A stretch of DNA of 64,000 nucleotides from Ooceraea biroi (lineage: Eukaryota; Arthropoda; Insecta; Hymenoptera; Formicidae): contig NC_039506.1 of assembly GCF_003672135.1 (NCBI RefSeq), positions 23,964,497 through 24,028,496 of the forward strand. The letters are read 5' to 3'. The notes beneath the pieces were generated by a model that saw only the letters and a list, made by a program, of their open reading frames with translations, was not told the DNA's origin and did not search any database. How positions within the stretch are numbered: position 1 is the stretch's first letter; the number at the start of each line of letters is the position of its first letter. Position numbers and translations under genes: made by a program. Below are positions 52,796 through 64,000 of the stretch, one piece after another.

Positions 52796-54073
52796 TAGCG
52801 TTCAGGATATTCCAAATTGATTTGGAACGGAAAGCAGAATCACGTTTCTGATTCGCACGTAGGAGCTCGCGCGCGGAACGGTGCTCGCGTGAAAAATGGA
52901 CAATGTACAATATAATTTTCGCGGCGAAAATCAGTTCCGCACGTTGCTCCTCGTCTCTCCTCTTCCTCGCAGCCGTAATTTCGTCCGCCACGAATCGAGA
53001 CTCGAGACAACGGGACGTCTCGCATGTTCAATGCAAGCAGTCGGACGCGGAAGATGAACGATCGGGAAAGAATTGTGAGAAGAGAAGGGAAGAATTTGCG
53101 AGTTTGCGGGCATTCTCGCAGACCGTGCGCGTCTCCTCGCGTCAAACGCGACGATCGCCGCCCCCGAAAGATTCACGATGAGGGATGAATCTGCGTGAGA
53201 ATCGACTGCGAGGAAGCTGCGTGCAAGGCGAGGACCACGTCTCGAGGGAACGCGTGTCGGATTGTCGTGCGCATCGCCTTGTTGTCGAGAAACGTCCGTT
53301 TATCCTATTTTTTTCGTTTCTCCTTTCGCTTCCCTCGAGCCTCCCAGCGAAGGAACGAACGTTTACTGGCAAACCACGTGCGTGCGTGAGAGCCTTTCGC
53401 GTTTTCGAGCGTCGGAGGGAGCTAAGAGAGAGCCTCGGCGAGCCTCCGTCTCGCCTTGATCGCGATCCTGTGCGAAGATAAAGCAAAATTCGTGCGTTTA
53501 GATTTCGTGGAAGTCGTTTGTCGAGCGACGAAAAATGAAAACTCGTCGGAGCCTTGTGTAGAGTCTTAGATCGGTCGAGATTCGCGTCGCGCAGGGGACG
53601 TGCCGAATTAAACACGAATAAAAGAAAAAAAAAGAAAAAAAAGACGGAACGAAGATTTCGGCAGTTGCTTGGGTTCATTCCCGACGATCACGTGTTTTAT
53701 CGTACCTGCTTGGCACATCTGAGAGATTGCTGACGGACCGATGCGGGAAACGAACCTCGCGCGATTAGAACATATGTGGTCCTCGTGTGATACTTATATT
53801 TTAAGGTGAGAACGAACTGATTCCGCTGTTCGGCGAGTTTGCGGCGGATGAAAACGCGACGGAAAGAAAAACGGCCGGCCAACGTCGCGCGTCGCGAATC
53901 ACACGTGCACTCTCTTTAAGAATTAAATCACGCACCGATTCCAATCCGATATCATCAGCCGTAATCATGTTCTCGTTTGCGTCGCGCGGAGCAAATATGA
54001 CGCATTTGTGTGTATGTGAAACGTGTGTGTATCTAAAAAAAAGAAAAAAAAGCGAAGTAAACACTTCAGGAAG

Positions 54074-54225
54074 TATGTATATATATATATATATTATATT
54101 ATATATATATATTATAATATATGTATAATATGTATATATATATATATATATATATTATAAATATAAGTAAGCCCACATGTGAAAAATCGAACAAAGAACT
54201 CGAAGTGATTCGAGAGAGATATAAA

Positions 54226-54259
<34 letters not shown>
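54074..54259. repeat. TA-rich microsatellite cluster
   Basis: Two long TA runs, 54074-54165 (with internal tta/ata interruptions) and 54226-54259. Confidence 0.92.
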
Positions 54260-56287
54260 GGAGATTATAAAAATAACAAATGTATAAAGAGAAGAGAGGG
54301 AATTAAGGCGCGCTGAGCGTACGCCACCTTCAATGCCTCATTGACCTCATCTAATGCTTTTTTATCTGTACATTTACAATTTGTGTACCAATGAGGAACG
54401 TTGTTTAATCATGTTGTTGATGTTATTGTTAAAGAATGAGATTCAATATTGTACATAACTATATATTCATTATAATTGATGATATAAATAATTATATACA
54501 TAAAAGAGTAAATCCCCCTTACCCCCGTCAGAGTCCCGCCACCCCTATGCGCCTCGCGTTTCGATATGCGGATCCACGTCACTTTGTAATAAAAAGACAA
54601 GTACTTTACAAACCTGTGTTGGGCGGGATGAGACTGCCGGCATAAAATCGCGATCTGTGCAATACCGCTCGCTGCCATGAGGAATGGTGTTAAAGTGCCT
54701 GTGTTCCCGTACTCCTTCTGCGAGCCTGTATTCGATATGCCGACAGGAGTATCCATACGCCCATGATTTATATTTGTCACGTAGTTTGTAGCCACGTAGC
54801 TCGGTAACTCCGACACGAAAGCGAGAAAGCGACACCTCGAACAGGAGAAAAATTATTCCTCGAGTTACCACAAACATACGCGACGTATCGGTTTGTTACT
54901 TGCACGTGAGGTGTTCATCAGAATGCACTGATGCCCCAACATTGACGGTTCCGGCATTGTCTGGATCACTTTGGACTCATATTTTTATTTGTATAAGCAT
55001 TAAACTAAGTTTTTATTATTGGAGATGATCAATTGTTTCCATCTCTAAATTAGTATTCTACGTTCTGTCAGTGGAATTGAACAATACAAAAACTATAAAA
55101 ATGTAACAGTTATTGTTTCTTATAAACGCTGTTGGAAGATCTATTTTTGCGAGAGGCTTCTTATTGCTTTAACATAAATAAATGACGCACAGTCATTTCG
55201 TCAAGTGCCAAAAAATTAGGTCAGTTTTTTAGGTCTGATCCGAATAAATTCAGATAACGTCTGATAGAGATTAAATGATATTAGAATAACACAAAAAGCA
55301 GCTTTAATGTATACTCCTATATGGTTATCTGACAATTTTTAAATTTCCAATTGAAACCTGTGTTGAATCTTTTTGTGAATGCATTCAGACGTCTTACGTC
55401 AAATCTTAAATAACAAAGCGTATACAGTGAAGGTAAGTGCACAAGATACATCTTTATGTACATTATTTTTATTGTCAACAAGAACAAGAAAATTGCTAAC
55501 GATTCTAATGTGTTCTGCTCTATAGTCTATAACAATAGTACAGATATATTTCCGAAATATCACAGTGCGCTGATAATATTTAACGCAATCTAACGTATCT
55601 GCGCCCAAAAACATTCATTTGGTGAACATTTACTCGATCGCCGATAAACAAGATAATCGCGGTGCTAAAGTGATGAGAAAATCTCTTAAAAGCTGATAAA
55701 GATAAAGTCGCCACTTTGAAAATACATTTCGCTATTTGTTGACAGAATGCGTTAATAAAAAAGTGCGTTAGATCGCGGTGTCGTAAAGTTATCGCTACGT
55801 GTGGAAACCTACCGATAATTATACGAGCTACTGATAACCGCTACTAATAATTACGAAAAACACTCGGCGCGTACACAGTAAATACTCGCGTTGTACGGGA
55901 TCGCGGGAGCTTGTTAGTATGTCGTTGTTTCGCATTTCCATTTCAATATTGAATTTATTTTCGTTACTGTTCCGCCGAGATACTCTTTGATACACTTGCG
56001 CAACTCCTCAAATTACGCGTCTTGTCGCGTCAATTAGCGAACCATATCTTAAAACTACCCAGCAAACATTTTGGTTGTGGGATGTTGCCAAATGAGAAAC
56101 AAATGTCAGCGGAACTATAATGCCAAAGCCAGAGCCTACTGTGTCCTCAGTTGGTCTCCAATGTGAACCAAATCTGACGAACATATTCCACAGTCAAATT
56201 GACGACAACATTAGAGCAGATCTGACAATAGAACGGTGAAAATGTTGCATATTGACGGAAGTGTGCTAACAGAATTGCAACAAAGTA

Positions 56288-57572
56288 TTGGGTCGTCCGG
56301 AAAGTTCGTGCCGATTTTGAAGGAAAATTCAAAGGCAATATTTTTTTATGTCGATAAATATTTATTGACTTATGTATGCACCGTTATGTTTCACAACCTT
56401 TGTCCATCTTTCACGCAACTGGAAGATTCCATTCTCCCAGAACTTCTTAGGTTTCTCGGCGAAAAACTCCTCAAGGTGGTTTTTTATGTCGATCAAAGAG
56501 TTGAAGTTCTTGCCGCTAAGAGAATTTTGCAAAGACCTAAATAAGTGAAAGTCTGAAGGTGCAATGTCTGGTGAATACGGTGGGTGAGGTAGCACATCCC
56601 AGCCAAACTCCAACACTTTTGTCGGGTAGTCAAAGAAACATGAGGTCTGGCATTGTCCTGATGGAACACGACGCCCTTCCTATTAGCTAATTCTGGACGT
56701 TTTTCCTGAATCGCTGTCTTTAATTCGTCCAGTTGCGAGCAGTACTTATCTGCATTTATCGTTTGGTTGTGTGGTAGGAGCTCATAATATAGGATTCCTT
56801 TCCAATCCCACCAGACACAGAGCATGACTTTTTTTGGATGAAGGCCGGCTTTCGGAGTGGTTAATGCTGGTTCATTTCGCTTACCCCAGGATCTTTTTCG
56901 TTCTACATTGTTGTAAATGATCCATTTTTCGTCACCCGTCACTAATTGCTTCAAAAATGGTACGTTTGCGTTGCGCTTGTACAGCGAGTCGCAGATGGAA
57001 ATGCGATCCATTAAATTTTTTCGGCCAAATTATGCGGAACCCATACATCATAGCGACTTACGTAACCAAGCTTCACTATATGATCGTGGACAGTGGTTTT
57101 CGATATTTTCAGTATCTCTGCTAATTCACGTGTCGTGTAGCGCGGGTTATTCTCGATCAGTGTCTTGATTTGGTCATCATCAGTAGTAGAGGGTCTGCCC
57201 GAGCGTTCTTGGTCTTTAAGGTTAAAATCACCAGCTCTAAACTTAGCGAACCACTTACGTACGGTTCTTTCAGCTAAAGCGCCTTCTCCGTAAACAGAAC
57301 ATATCGAATTTGTTGCTTGTGAGGCATTTTTGCCTTTCCGGTAATAGAAAAGCATCAAGTGTCTAAAATGTTCTTTGTTTTCTTCCATCTTCAAAAGAGT
57401 ACAAAACTGACACGAATCAATTTATCTGAAACAACTTTTTTCCTAAAGATGCGTTGAAATGTCACTTTTAAGCATATGTATATAAATCGTATGTTTTCAA
57501 TAACATTGATATATTCAGACATGTTCCAACGCCATCTATTAAAAATCGGCACGAACTTTCCGGACGACCCAA
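56288..57572 (-). mobile_element. mariner transposon, 1285 bp, complete ends
   Basis: Starts ttgggtcgtccggaaagttc and ends with the reverse complement; about 31 bp pair at the tips. TA is present on both sides (56286-56287 and 57573-57574). The size is typical of mariner. It carries one transposase gene on the minus strand, broken by two frameshifts. The protein resembles the cecropia/Hsmar1-type mariner group, as judged from motifs. Confidence 0.95.
56362..57394 (-). pseudogene. mariner transposase (DD34D) with two single-base frameshifts
   Basis: About 344 codons, the normal mariner length. The N-terminal helix-turn-helix region (about residues 1-115) includes RTVRKWFAKFRAGDF and RSGRPSTTDDDQI; the linker WVPHNL is present. 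Catalytic motifs: TGDEKWI, HQDNARPH and PPYSPDIAPSDFHLF, so all three Asp of the D,D34D triad survive. Frame breaks lie near 57012-57018 (in an A/T run after NLAEK) and near 56613-56622 (between TTRQK and LEFGWDVL). Apart from these the protein is nearly intact, so inactivation is recent or partly due to sequencing errors in homopolymers. Confidence 0.95.
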
Positions 57573-57574
57573 TA

Positions 57575-57881
57575 TATTAACAAAGTATGTTTTCCATTTG
57601 TGACCTTCCGGCAAACATAATTTGTTGCCACATTTGTAATTGCAGAAAATGTTTGCTGGGTAACTTCTCCCCGATAAGTGTAATCTAACGTTAACATATA
57701 TTTGTTTATGGGAGGTACTATCAATGCCGAGATATCCATGCATATCATACCCAAGAATCTTAAGCGCGTTCTTCGCACTCCTTTCGAACTTTGCACGTCG
57801 CAAACTTTATTCTCGGCGACGAAGCGTGAATATTTTATCGTCTCATTAAAGTTTGAACTACGTGCAAAGACTCGTGCGATT
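57575..57881. other. short interval between nested elements and kinase-like gene
   Basis: The last part of the outer element, then about 220 bp without features; would include the 3' UTR of the minus-strand kinase-like gene. No AATAAA was identified with confidence. Confidence 0.5.
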
Positions 57882-58290
57882 CTAATTGACTAGGTAATCG
57901 TACAACTCCAGCAAGCCGTCTATCATTCGAGCACGGTACTCTGGCGCTTCTTTGAACTGGCCGCAAATCAGCGGTGTCCTGTCAACGTACAAGACGCTTT
58001 CGAGGAGTTCCGGTTTCTCACAGAAGTACTTGCTAACCGCATCAGGTCCCAGTAGCATAATCGGCGTATTTAAGACACCGTGGATCATGCACATGACGTG
58101 CAAATCGCGGATCGACTCGTCGAACTCGTCCCAAGGGAAAATGTCCGATATGCTCAGACCAGCCTCCTTCATTACAGCTACCATGGAGTCGTGGTAGATC
58201 CTAAAAAGCGTGTTGCGGTGCTTTTTTCGTAGCTGTCGCGTCGTCGTAAATTGCAAGAAACATAGTACGTCGTGAGCTGGTGGATTGTAC
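57882..58290 (-). CDS. EcKL exon 2 (C-terminal lobe) with stop
   Basis: Begins after acceptor gatgtag with the G completing Arg, then YNPPAHDVLCFLQFTTTRQL, RKKHRNTLFRIYHDSMV and further helices to ELYDYLVN and TAG at 57882-57884. The PA-DVLCFL-F motif is typical of EcKL C-lobes directly after the IDFQ block. Open throughout. Confidence 0.92.
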
Positions 58291-60239
58291 CTACATCATA
58301 ATAGAAAAATGGATGAAACTTGCAACAATATCATACACATTTAAATAAATGCGCACATAGTTTATTATACAGGGTGTCCCGGGTTTTAACCGACAAACTG
58401 CGGGAGCATATTCTACTAGTGGAAATAAGAAAAAATTCTTATATCGAGTTTGCTTAGAAATGCTTTATTACAAAGTTATAAACCAATATTGAAAAGAAAT
58501 ATCAGATAAGTAACAACGGAACATAGTGTAGAATTTGGAAGGTCGAAGATGTTTATGTTATGTGTATTCACATGTATTCATGTTCACTATGTTGAAACGA
58601 TTCAGTATGATTATTACTTTCACAACAGTAGCTGTTAGATTTCAATCGTCGTGTCAACTAGCAATTACTATCAGAATGCCAAAAGTGTTTTCAAATGAGG
58701 AATACACTGATATTCATTTCGTGTACGGATTCTGTGACGGAAATGCACGAGCTGCCGTACGAGAGTATCAACGTAGATTTCCTAACAGGAGAGTACCAGA
58801 TAGATTTAAAGCAACGAATTACTAATTCAGTTACTGAGATGCAACAAAATTTTCAGGAATGTCGTGCTGTAACAAATTCTGTACTACGTCGATGTCTAGC
58901 TTGTATCGATGTGCAAGGACAACATTTTGAAATGCGTCACTAAATCATTGCGTACATAATTTTTATTTTTGTGAAAAAATCCGTTGTTACTTATCTCATA
59001 TTTCTTTTCAATATTGGTTTATAACTTTGTAATAAAGCATTTCTAAGCAAACTCGATATAAAAATTTTTTCTTATTTCTACTAGTAGAATATGCTCCCGC
59101 AGTTTGTCGGTTAAAACCCGGGACACCCTGTATAACTAAATTTTAATAAAAGGAATTTAATTCATAAATCTCTATTATGTAAATAAAATATAGTAAAAAT
59201 AATAAACAGACATAAATTTCTATTATATAATTCTATTATAAATAAAATCATGATCTAAAAAGTGATAACTAATCAGAATTAGATTTATCACAATTACTCT
59301 TTTCTCTGAAAAAAAACCTACATTAATATTATAATACATTATATTTTACATTAATATTATAATACATTATAGGTTTAGTGATTGAAAAATATCGGCACCT
59401 TGCCAACTGGAAATCGATGAGGCAGCATTCAACAGGCTTCCCGTCATCGTCGTATTTGAACAGAATATTATTTGCCCACAGATCGCCATGGCACAATACG
59501 TTCTTATGCTTCGCCGACGGCGACAATTTATCCGTGTGGTCCGCGCACAATTCCTTGATCTTATTCTTGAAGCCGTCGTGATCGCTGTTCAACCCGGGCA
59601 GCAGATCGACCATTGAGACGATGCCCTTCACGGCAGCGTCGAACATCGCCCTCGCCCGACCATCCGTGCGCGGCCACAAGGTCTCCTGCATGCAAGGAGT
59701 GAACTTGTCGTGCAGGGTCTTCTTGTACTGCTGCTCGAAGATGAGAGACTTCGCGTGGAATTTCGCGAGCGTCCTCATCAAGGTCGCGCAATGCTCGTAG
59801 TCAAACGGCATGAATTTGTCGGTCATCGTGTAACCGCTATGAGCCATGTCCTCGAGGACGATCACGTCGTTCTCGACCCCGAGGCAGCACTCCGGGATGC
59901 ACCGCTCATCACGGCCGTCTAGCATCTCCGGGAACACTGTGGTGTAAAGGGCCACCTCCTTCTTAAACGTGCCGTACTCCTGAATAAAGTCGTATTGCGG
60001 GCTGCTGACCGGCGGCGGCGTTTTGGTGAAGAAGTTGATGCTCTTAGTCTCCAATGGCGACCGCGCCACGGTGGCTCTCAGCGTGTAGTACTGGCCCAGG
60101 AAGCCGTTCACCACGTCGATTGGCACGATTTCATAGCCACCAGCGAGAAGTCGTCCATCGCGTCCCGCTGTAGCTTCTTGCGGATTATCTCGAAGCACTG
60201 CTCGTCCTGAAGGACCTTCTGCGTCTCGGCCTCGCGCAT
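57882..60239 (-). CDS. EcKL / CHK kinase-like protein (ecdysteroid kinase-like family), two exons, frameshifted near the start
   Basis: Minus-strand gene, exon 1 60239-59399 and exon 2 58290-57882, about 416 codons, the usual length for this arthropod family (formerly DUF1679/DUF227, also called juvenile-hormone-inducible proteins). Members are cytosolic small-molecule kinases; some phosphorylate ecdysteroids, others are linked to detoxification. Seen: MREAETQKVLQDEQCFEIIR at the N-terminus, the catalytic-loop (Brenner) motif HGDLWANNILF, and LIDFQLAR for the metal-binding Asp. Splice sites are AAG/gtgccg and ttgtag/GTAC in sense orientation, and the junction rebuilds LARYNPPAHDVL. The frame of the MREAE start and that of the kinase body are offset near 60135-60141; see findings. 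Alternatively translation might begin at an in-frame ATG at 60306, which gives an N-terminus unlike the family. Convergent to slo. Confidence 0.85.
58368..59132. mobile_element. internally deleted Tc1/mariner derivative in the EcKL intron
   Basis: 765 bp, ends tacagggtgtcccgggtttt and its reverse complement, with TA on both sides (58366-58367, 59133-59134). Arms of 153 bp pair (58368-58520 with 58980-59132). It retains the 5' and 3' ends of a transposase gene on the + strand but lacks the catalytic middle, so it is non-autonomous. It accounts for most of the 1108-bp EcKL intron. Confidence 0.93.
58676..58943 (+). pseudogene. transposase remnant: N-terminus joined to C-terminus
   Basis: Begins MPKVFSNEEYTDIHFVYGFC, then NARAAVREYQRRFPNRRVPD, related to the N-terminal helix-turn-helix of the transposase at 9087. 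In another frame, the last codons read RCLACIDVQGQHFEMRH, comparable to the C-terminus at 10105-10151. The catalytic domain is deleted, and the junction is out of frame. Confidence 0.85.
59133..59398 (-). other. EcKL intron remainder, AT-rich
   Basis: Non-coding, AT-rich, 5' part of the EcKL intron in gene orientation. Confidence 0.8.
59399..60239 (-). CDS. EcKL exon 1 (N-lobe, Brenner motif)
   Basis: Encodes residues about 1-280. After GGYEIVPIDVVNGFLGQYYT it runs open through DVIVLEDMAHSGY (hinge-like segment), the HAKS helix and HGDLWANNILFKYDDDGK, and ends within LAR at the donor gtgccg. A 1-frame offset separates the first 33 codons from the rest. Confidence 0.85.
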
Positions 60240-63200
60240 CGTGATATCCACACGCGGATGTGTCAATAAAAAAAGCAGAAGGGACGTACTGATCTTTCGA
60301 TATCAAACTTATCGCCGATGATCCTACGTTTTGCTGGATATCACCCTTTTAACGCTGCTCCGCGAAGCTGATCGCGTCTTTGCTTATCGCGGTGGAACGC
60401 GAGCGCTTTTTAACTAGGAGAACATAATGGTCCCGTAAAGAAGGTTGAAGGGAATTAATGTCCCGTTTGTTAGTTGATTCGGTCATAATCTTACAGCTTT
60501 ACGATTCCCTTGACAAGCCGCAATATGTTCCATTCCAACATCCGACCGAGCAATTTCGCGCGCTAGGTGACGTTCGCGTGACATATCGCAGTTCATTCGG
60601 GATTAAGGTATCTTTATATATTCGCGAAGAGAATCGTTTTTCATACGCGAGATATCAAAGATTGTATGTAAGTACACGTGTATTCGTGACGTGGTTATTT
60701 TCTTTTTTATTGGCACTGATTGGAACTAATATTAGACTACGTTGCATGTAACACGTTCTGCACAACGGTGCAAATGGAACTAATAACTTTTTATTGACAT
60801 TCTTAGCGTGGATAATTGTTATGTGTGTGTATACGGTGGAATATTGTCGGCGAACAAGGGCGCCCGGGAAGAAGCCCTTAATTCTTTCTATATTAAGTCT
60901 AAGTTTATTTCTACATAAAATATAAATTTTTATAGTGCGAAGACAGACATTTCCTTAATAAATAATAATAGTTTCAGCCATTAAAATAAAAAGTTAAATA
61001 TTATATTATGAAACTAACAAACTGCTAGCGAACGATATTAAGATGAAGTTTTGGAACTTCTCATCTTTTCTCGTTTTCTTTTCGAAGTAGGAGTGTCAGT
61101 TTACTCAATTATATTACTTAACTACGTTAAGCAGCATAACATGTAAAGATTAACGTAAAAGTGCTCGCAGTAAGACATGTGTTTCATAAACGTTTGCCAT
61201 AAACGTTTGCCAACGATTTACGAAGCTTCGCGGTTAAACATGCAGAGCATGTGAAAGATATTCTTGCGTACGCCTATGGATGAGAAGATGTTTCGGATAA
61301 TGGTGTGTTTGCAACCTATTAAAATAGACACGTTCACTATCGTCTCGTAATTGCGCGCATGCCGCAAGAAAAGGCTCACATGTGTGCTACACGTGACAAA
61401 TTCCACCATCCCCTTTTATATACCTTAGCGATCCCTGAATGGGACACGTTATGTATGGAGAAAGTATCTGTAATTAACAATAAGTATCGCGATATCAATT
61501 GAATTGACAAGTCACTCAATTAACTAGATTATTTATCACTATCTTTGTCAGTCTTTTGATCGTTAGATGGATAAACCACTTTGTTGCATGCAAAATACAG
61601 GTTTCCCTGTATCCCGAAGCTTCTTTTTAAGATTCATCAATTTATTACATAATAATTACAAGGAGAGATGTAATTTTGTTTTAATTAATTGTCAGATATG
61701 ATCGGCGTATAATCGACTTATAATGGGCGTTCTAATAATGGCGAGTATCTCAAATGAATTAACTGTCAGAGTTTTTTAGCTGAGTTATTTACTATCGCGT
61801 GCAAATGTTCGAGTTACCGTGCGTGAAAATGCGCGTGTGCGGTTTTTCCGTCAATTGAAAAGTCATCTCAAGGCTCCTGAGAATTAATGCCCCAGCAATT
61901 TTCTGACTGATATTAGCTGGGTCAGGCTAGTTGAGTCTAGCAACATTAGTTGAGTCTAGCAACAATTTTACTCTGGATGAGTGACAGACTGGTTGTTTTA
62001 TTAATCTGACCTTTTAAAGTCTCACGATGACGCGATATCATTAACCATTCGTCTTCTTGTTCAACAATGTAACGATGTAGAATCAAACATACATGTATGT
62101 ATATAAGTTCGCGATACAAGTTGCAGTTGCAAAGTGCGATTTAAGAGCTCATGGGATGATCGTCGATCTTCGTGCAGACCAACTGGACTTTGCATGGCTA
62201 TTAAGAGCGTCTGCCAGCGATAATTTCGAGTTTTCCGTGTTTTCTTTTTCGCCGATACACATTTTCACGAACCTCGTTCTCGTGGCCTAGAGCAATAATT
62301 TCCGTTCGTCTTGCGTGTTAGATTGCGATGCACGCCACGACAGGCACGATGTTGCAATCGCAAAGTGGGACGAGCGCAATTACCGTCAAATCGCATCCAC
62401 ATATTTACGCAGGTGCGTGCCTCGCAGATCGCGCGAGGAACGTACAGAAGCCGAATGGAGAACGCGCGCCGTTGTTTCGCGCGTACGTACCTAAAATATC
62501 GTCGTCGGTGACGTATGCCGCAACACTTGACTGATAAAATGGACAATAACAATCGCCGCGGCTCGGAAGGACCGAGGGCCAATAAAAACGTTACGATCTA
62601 TCTGCGATAAGAGCGCAAAACACGAACGCACTTGCGACTCCGCGATTTTCATTGCGCCTTCAATTTTCATTGATTCGCGGCTTCCATTGAGCGAAAAGTT
62701 TCGCATAAAAAAAGAGGCCGAAGAAAGCTGACGAACTTTAAGTGAACAAGTGTAAGATATTCCGTTTCTAAGAGAATTCTCGGCCGACCGAGATTTCGAT
62801 GCAATTTATGTATTATATTTCAGAATCGGGATTCCTGCGGCTGGCTGCACCGCAGATCTTCCCGATATCCGCGAGTGCGATCTGCACTGAAGTCGACTTC
62901 AGCTGCAGTATCAAAGTCTGTCTCTGTCTCTTTCTCTCTCTCTTTCTTTCTCTTTCTTGATCCAGCGAGACGACGACGGCGCCGCTGGGAAAAGTTTTAT
63001 TCTTCTGCGCCATTACGTCCGCTGCGTCCGCATATAATCGATGTGTCATAGGTCAAGCCGATGAGATATCGTTTTGCAGTCGGCGACGTGCAGTCAACGG
63101 CGCGTTCTTCGGTCGAAACGCCGAGTTTTCTGCCGAGTCTCATCGGCCACCGGGTTCGCGATCCGGGCCTCGTTTACACGATACACCATTCCTTAGAAAA

Positions 63201-64000
63201 CATCCTCAGGCTCGCATTCTTCGTCATTTCAGCTCGCCTCGACGTCAGGTAAGCATCCCCCCGATGCGCCGCCGGTTCTCCGCCGATCCGGATCTATTCC
63301 GGATTTGTGCGAGACCGCGTTGAGTTCGCGTTGGAATCGCTTTAACGGCTGATAAGCATGATCGACGATACATAATTACGCGACAGATCAGATTGAAACT
63401 TAAACGGAAGCAATAGCGGTAGCATCGCGGTAATAACTCTAATGCACGTCAGTGAACATAACAAAGCTAATATAATAATAATTATACCGACACGAAATTA
63501 AGGCGCGATTGCAGTTGCGGATTAGCATCTTGCAGATGACAATGAGGATGATGCGCGCATTGGCGGTATAAGGAAAGTTCGAGCTCCGCGAGAAAGTCCT
63601 CCTATCCGTGCAGCGGCTTAATTTCTCGCAGATTTCACCGGAGTGATTCCGGATAATTCTTCAACTTGCAAGAGTAAGGCCACGGTGAACTGCGAGTGAA
63701 AGTTCTGCCGGAAGCGACGATTGAGTAGCCGGATCGACTCACGAACTTGCGCGGCGGATTTCCTCCTTCGTCACCGACAACGATTCAGCATTGCGATCCG
63801 ATACCATTTAATCAACGATTAAAGCAGGTTGTTTTAAGCCTGGTTCAATAGAGTCGTACAGCCTCGACATTAACCACGAAGCAAAATCAATCTTACTCGT
63901 CATCCCCGCCCAGTATGACCTCCCTTATCGGTGCGGCGATGCCGAGCGAGTCGTTTCTTTTGATTGACATATGGCTCCGTTTACGTTTGCCAAAGAAAGC
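60240..64000. other. non-coding right end, no gene recognised
   Basis: Begins with the presumed 5' flank of the EcKL gene. Short open frames on both strands show no family features. A 20-bp tandem duplication (ttagttgagtctagcaacaa-type) lies at about 61927-61967 and a CT-rich tract at 62925-62957. No transposon ends seen. Confidence 0.55.

Larger units (their letters stand above)
50641..56055. other. repeat-rich interval between slo and the nested transposons
   Basis: No convincing gene on either strand. Holds a (CGAA)n run (50956-50980), TA-rich blocks (51088-51330), CT-rich sequence (51436-51480), a compound CGT/CTG triplet repeat (52075-52182), a (TC)n run (52759-52795) and long TA runs (54074-54165, 54226-54259). 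Part may be an extended slo 3' UTR. A 135-codon minus-strand open frame (54409-54816) is unexplained. Confidence 0.6.
56056..57662. mobile_element. older inverted-repeat element split by a mariner insertion
   Basis: A 17-bp terminal inverted repeat, tacccagcaaacatttt at 56056-56072 and its reverse complement at 57646-57662. Without the mariner inside (56288-57572 plus one TA), the element would be about 320 bp, the size of a MITE. No transposase and no clear target-site duplication were seen, so the superfamily stays open. Confidence 0.6.

Noticed and set aside
61380..61440. TATA-box-like tatataaaaggg just before a minus-strand ATG (61409)
   Set aside because: It is too close to the ATG to be its promoter, and the 63-codon frame is not a recognisable protein.
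1..64000. CRISPR arrays, prokaryotic operons, phage or plasmid functions
   Set aside because: All coding evidence is spliced and eukaryotic; the only regular tandem array (7637-8183) has no spacers.

Overview
The window comes from an insect nuclear genome, most likely a hymenopteran such as an ant. I infer this from large introns with canonical GT/AG borders, dense CT/TA microsatellites, several Tc1/mariner-type DNA transposons, and an unmistakable insect slowpoke (BK channel) protein. There is no bacterial, plasmid or phage content, no CRISPR array and no rRNA or tRNA gene that I could support.

From the left edge to about 50.6 kb, the + strand carries the downstream part of slo, the large-conductance Ca2+-activated K+ channel. 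Twenty constitutive or selected exon positions join in frame from just after membrane segment S6 to a TGA at 49902-49904. They encode about 834 residues of an expected ~1150-1200; the exons for the voltage sensor and pore lie left of the window. Order: S6-RCK1 junction, RCK1 (19.4-32.5 kb), variable inter-RCK linker (35-44 kb), RCK2 with the calcium bowl (47.2-49.9 kb). The S6/RCK1 junction has three alternative 92-bp exons, RCK1 has a pair of 106-bp exons and a pair of 113-bp exons. All these lengths are non-multiples of three, so using two copies together would shift the frame. I also propose three exons from phase and splice-site logic alone: a possible third partner of the 113-bp pair (30274-30338), a 69-bp cassette (35384-35452) and a 21-bp microexon (40512-40532).

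The intron between the first two 92-bp exons contains two abutting TA-flanked transposons (7172-8451 and 8454-10464). The first is a fold-back element whose left arm is interrupted by a near-identical copy of intron sequence lying 0.9 kb upstream of the element. The second carries a broken DD41D-type transposase and an inverted, internally deleted second copy of part of that gene.

Right of slo, a non-coding, repeat-rich stretch (50.6-56.0 kb) leads to a mariner nested inside an older inverted-repeat element (56056-57662). A convergent minus-strand EcKL/CHK kinase-like gene follows (57882-60239), with one intron that hosts a third Tc1/mariner derivative. Its first exon has an apparent 7-bp deletion frameshift near the N-terminus. 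From 60.3 kb to the end I see no convincing gene.
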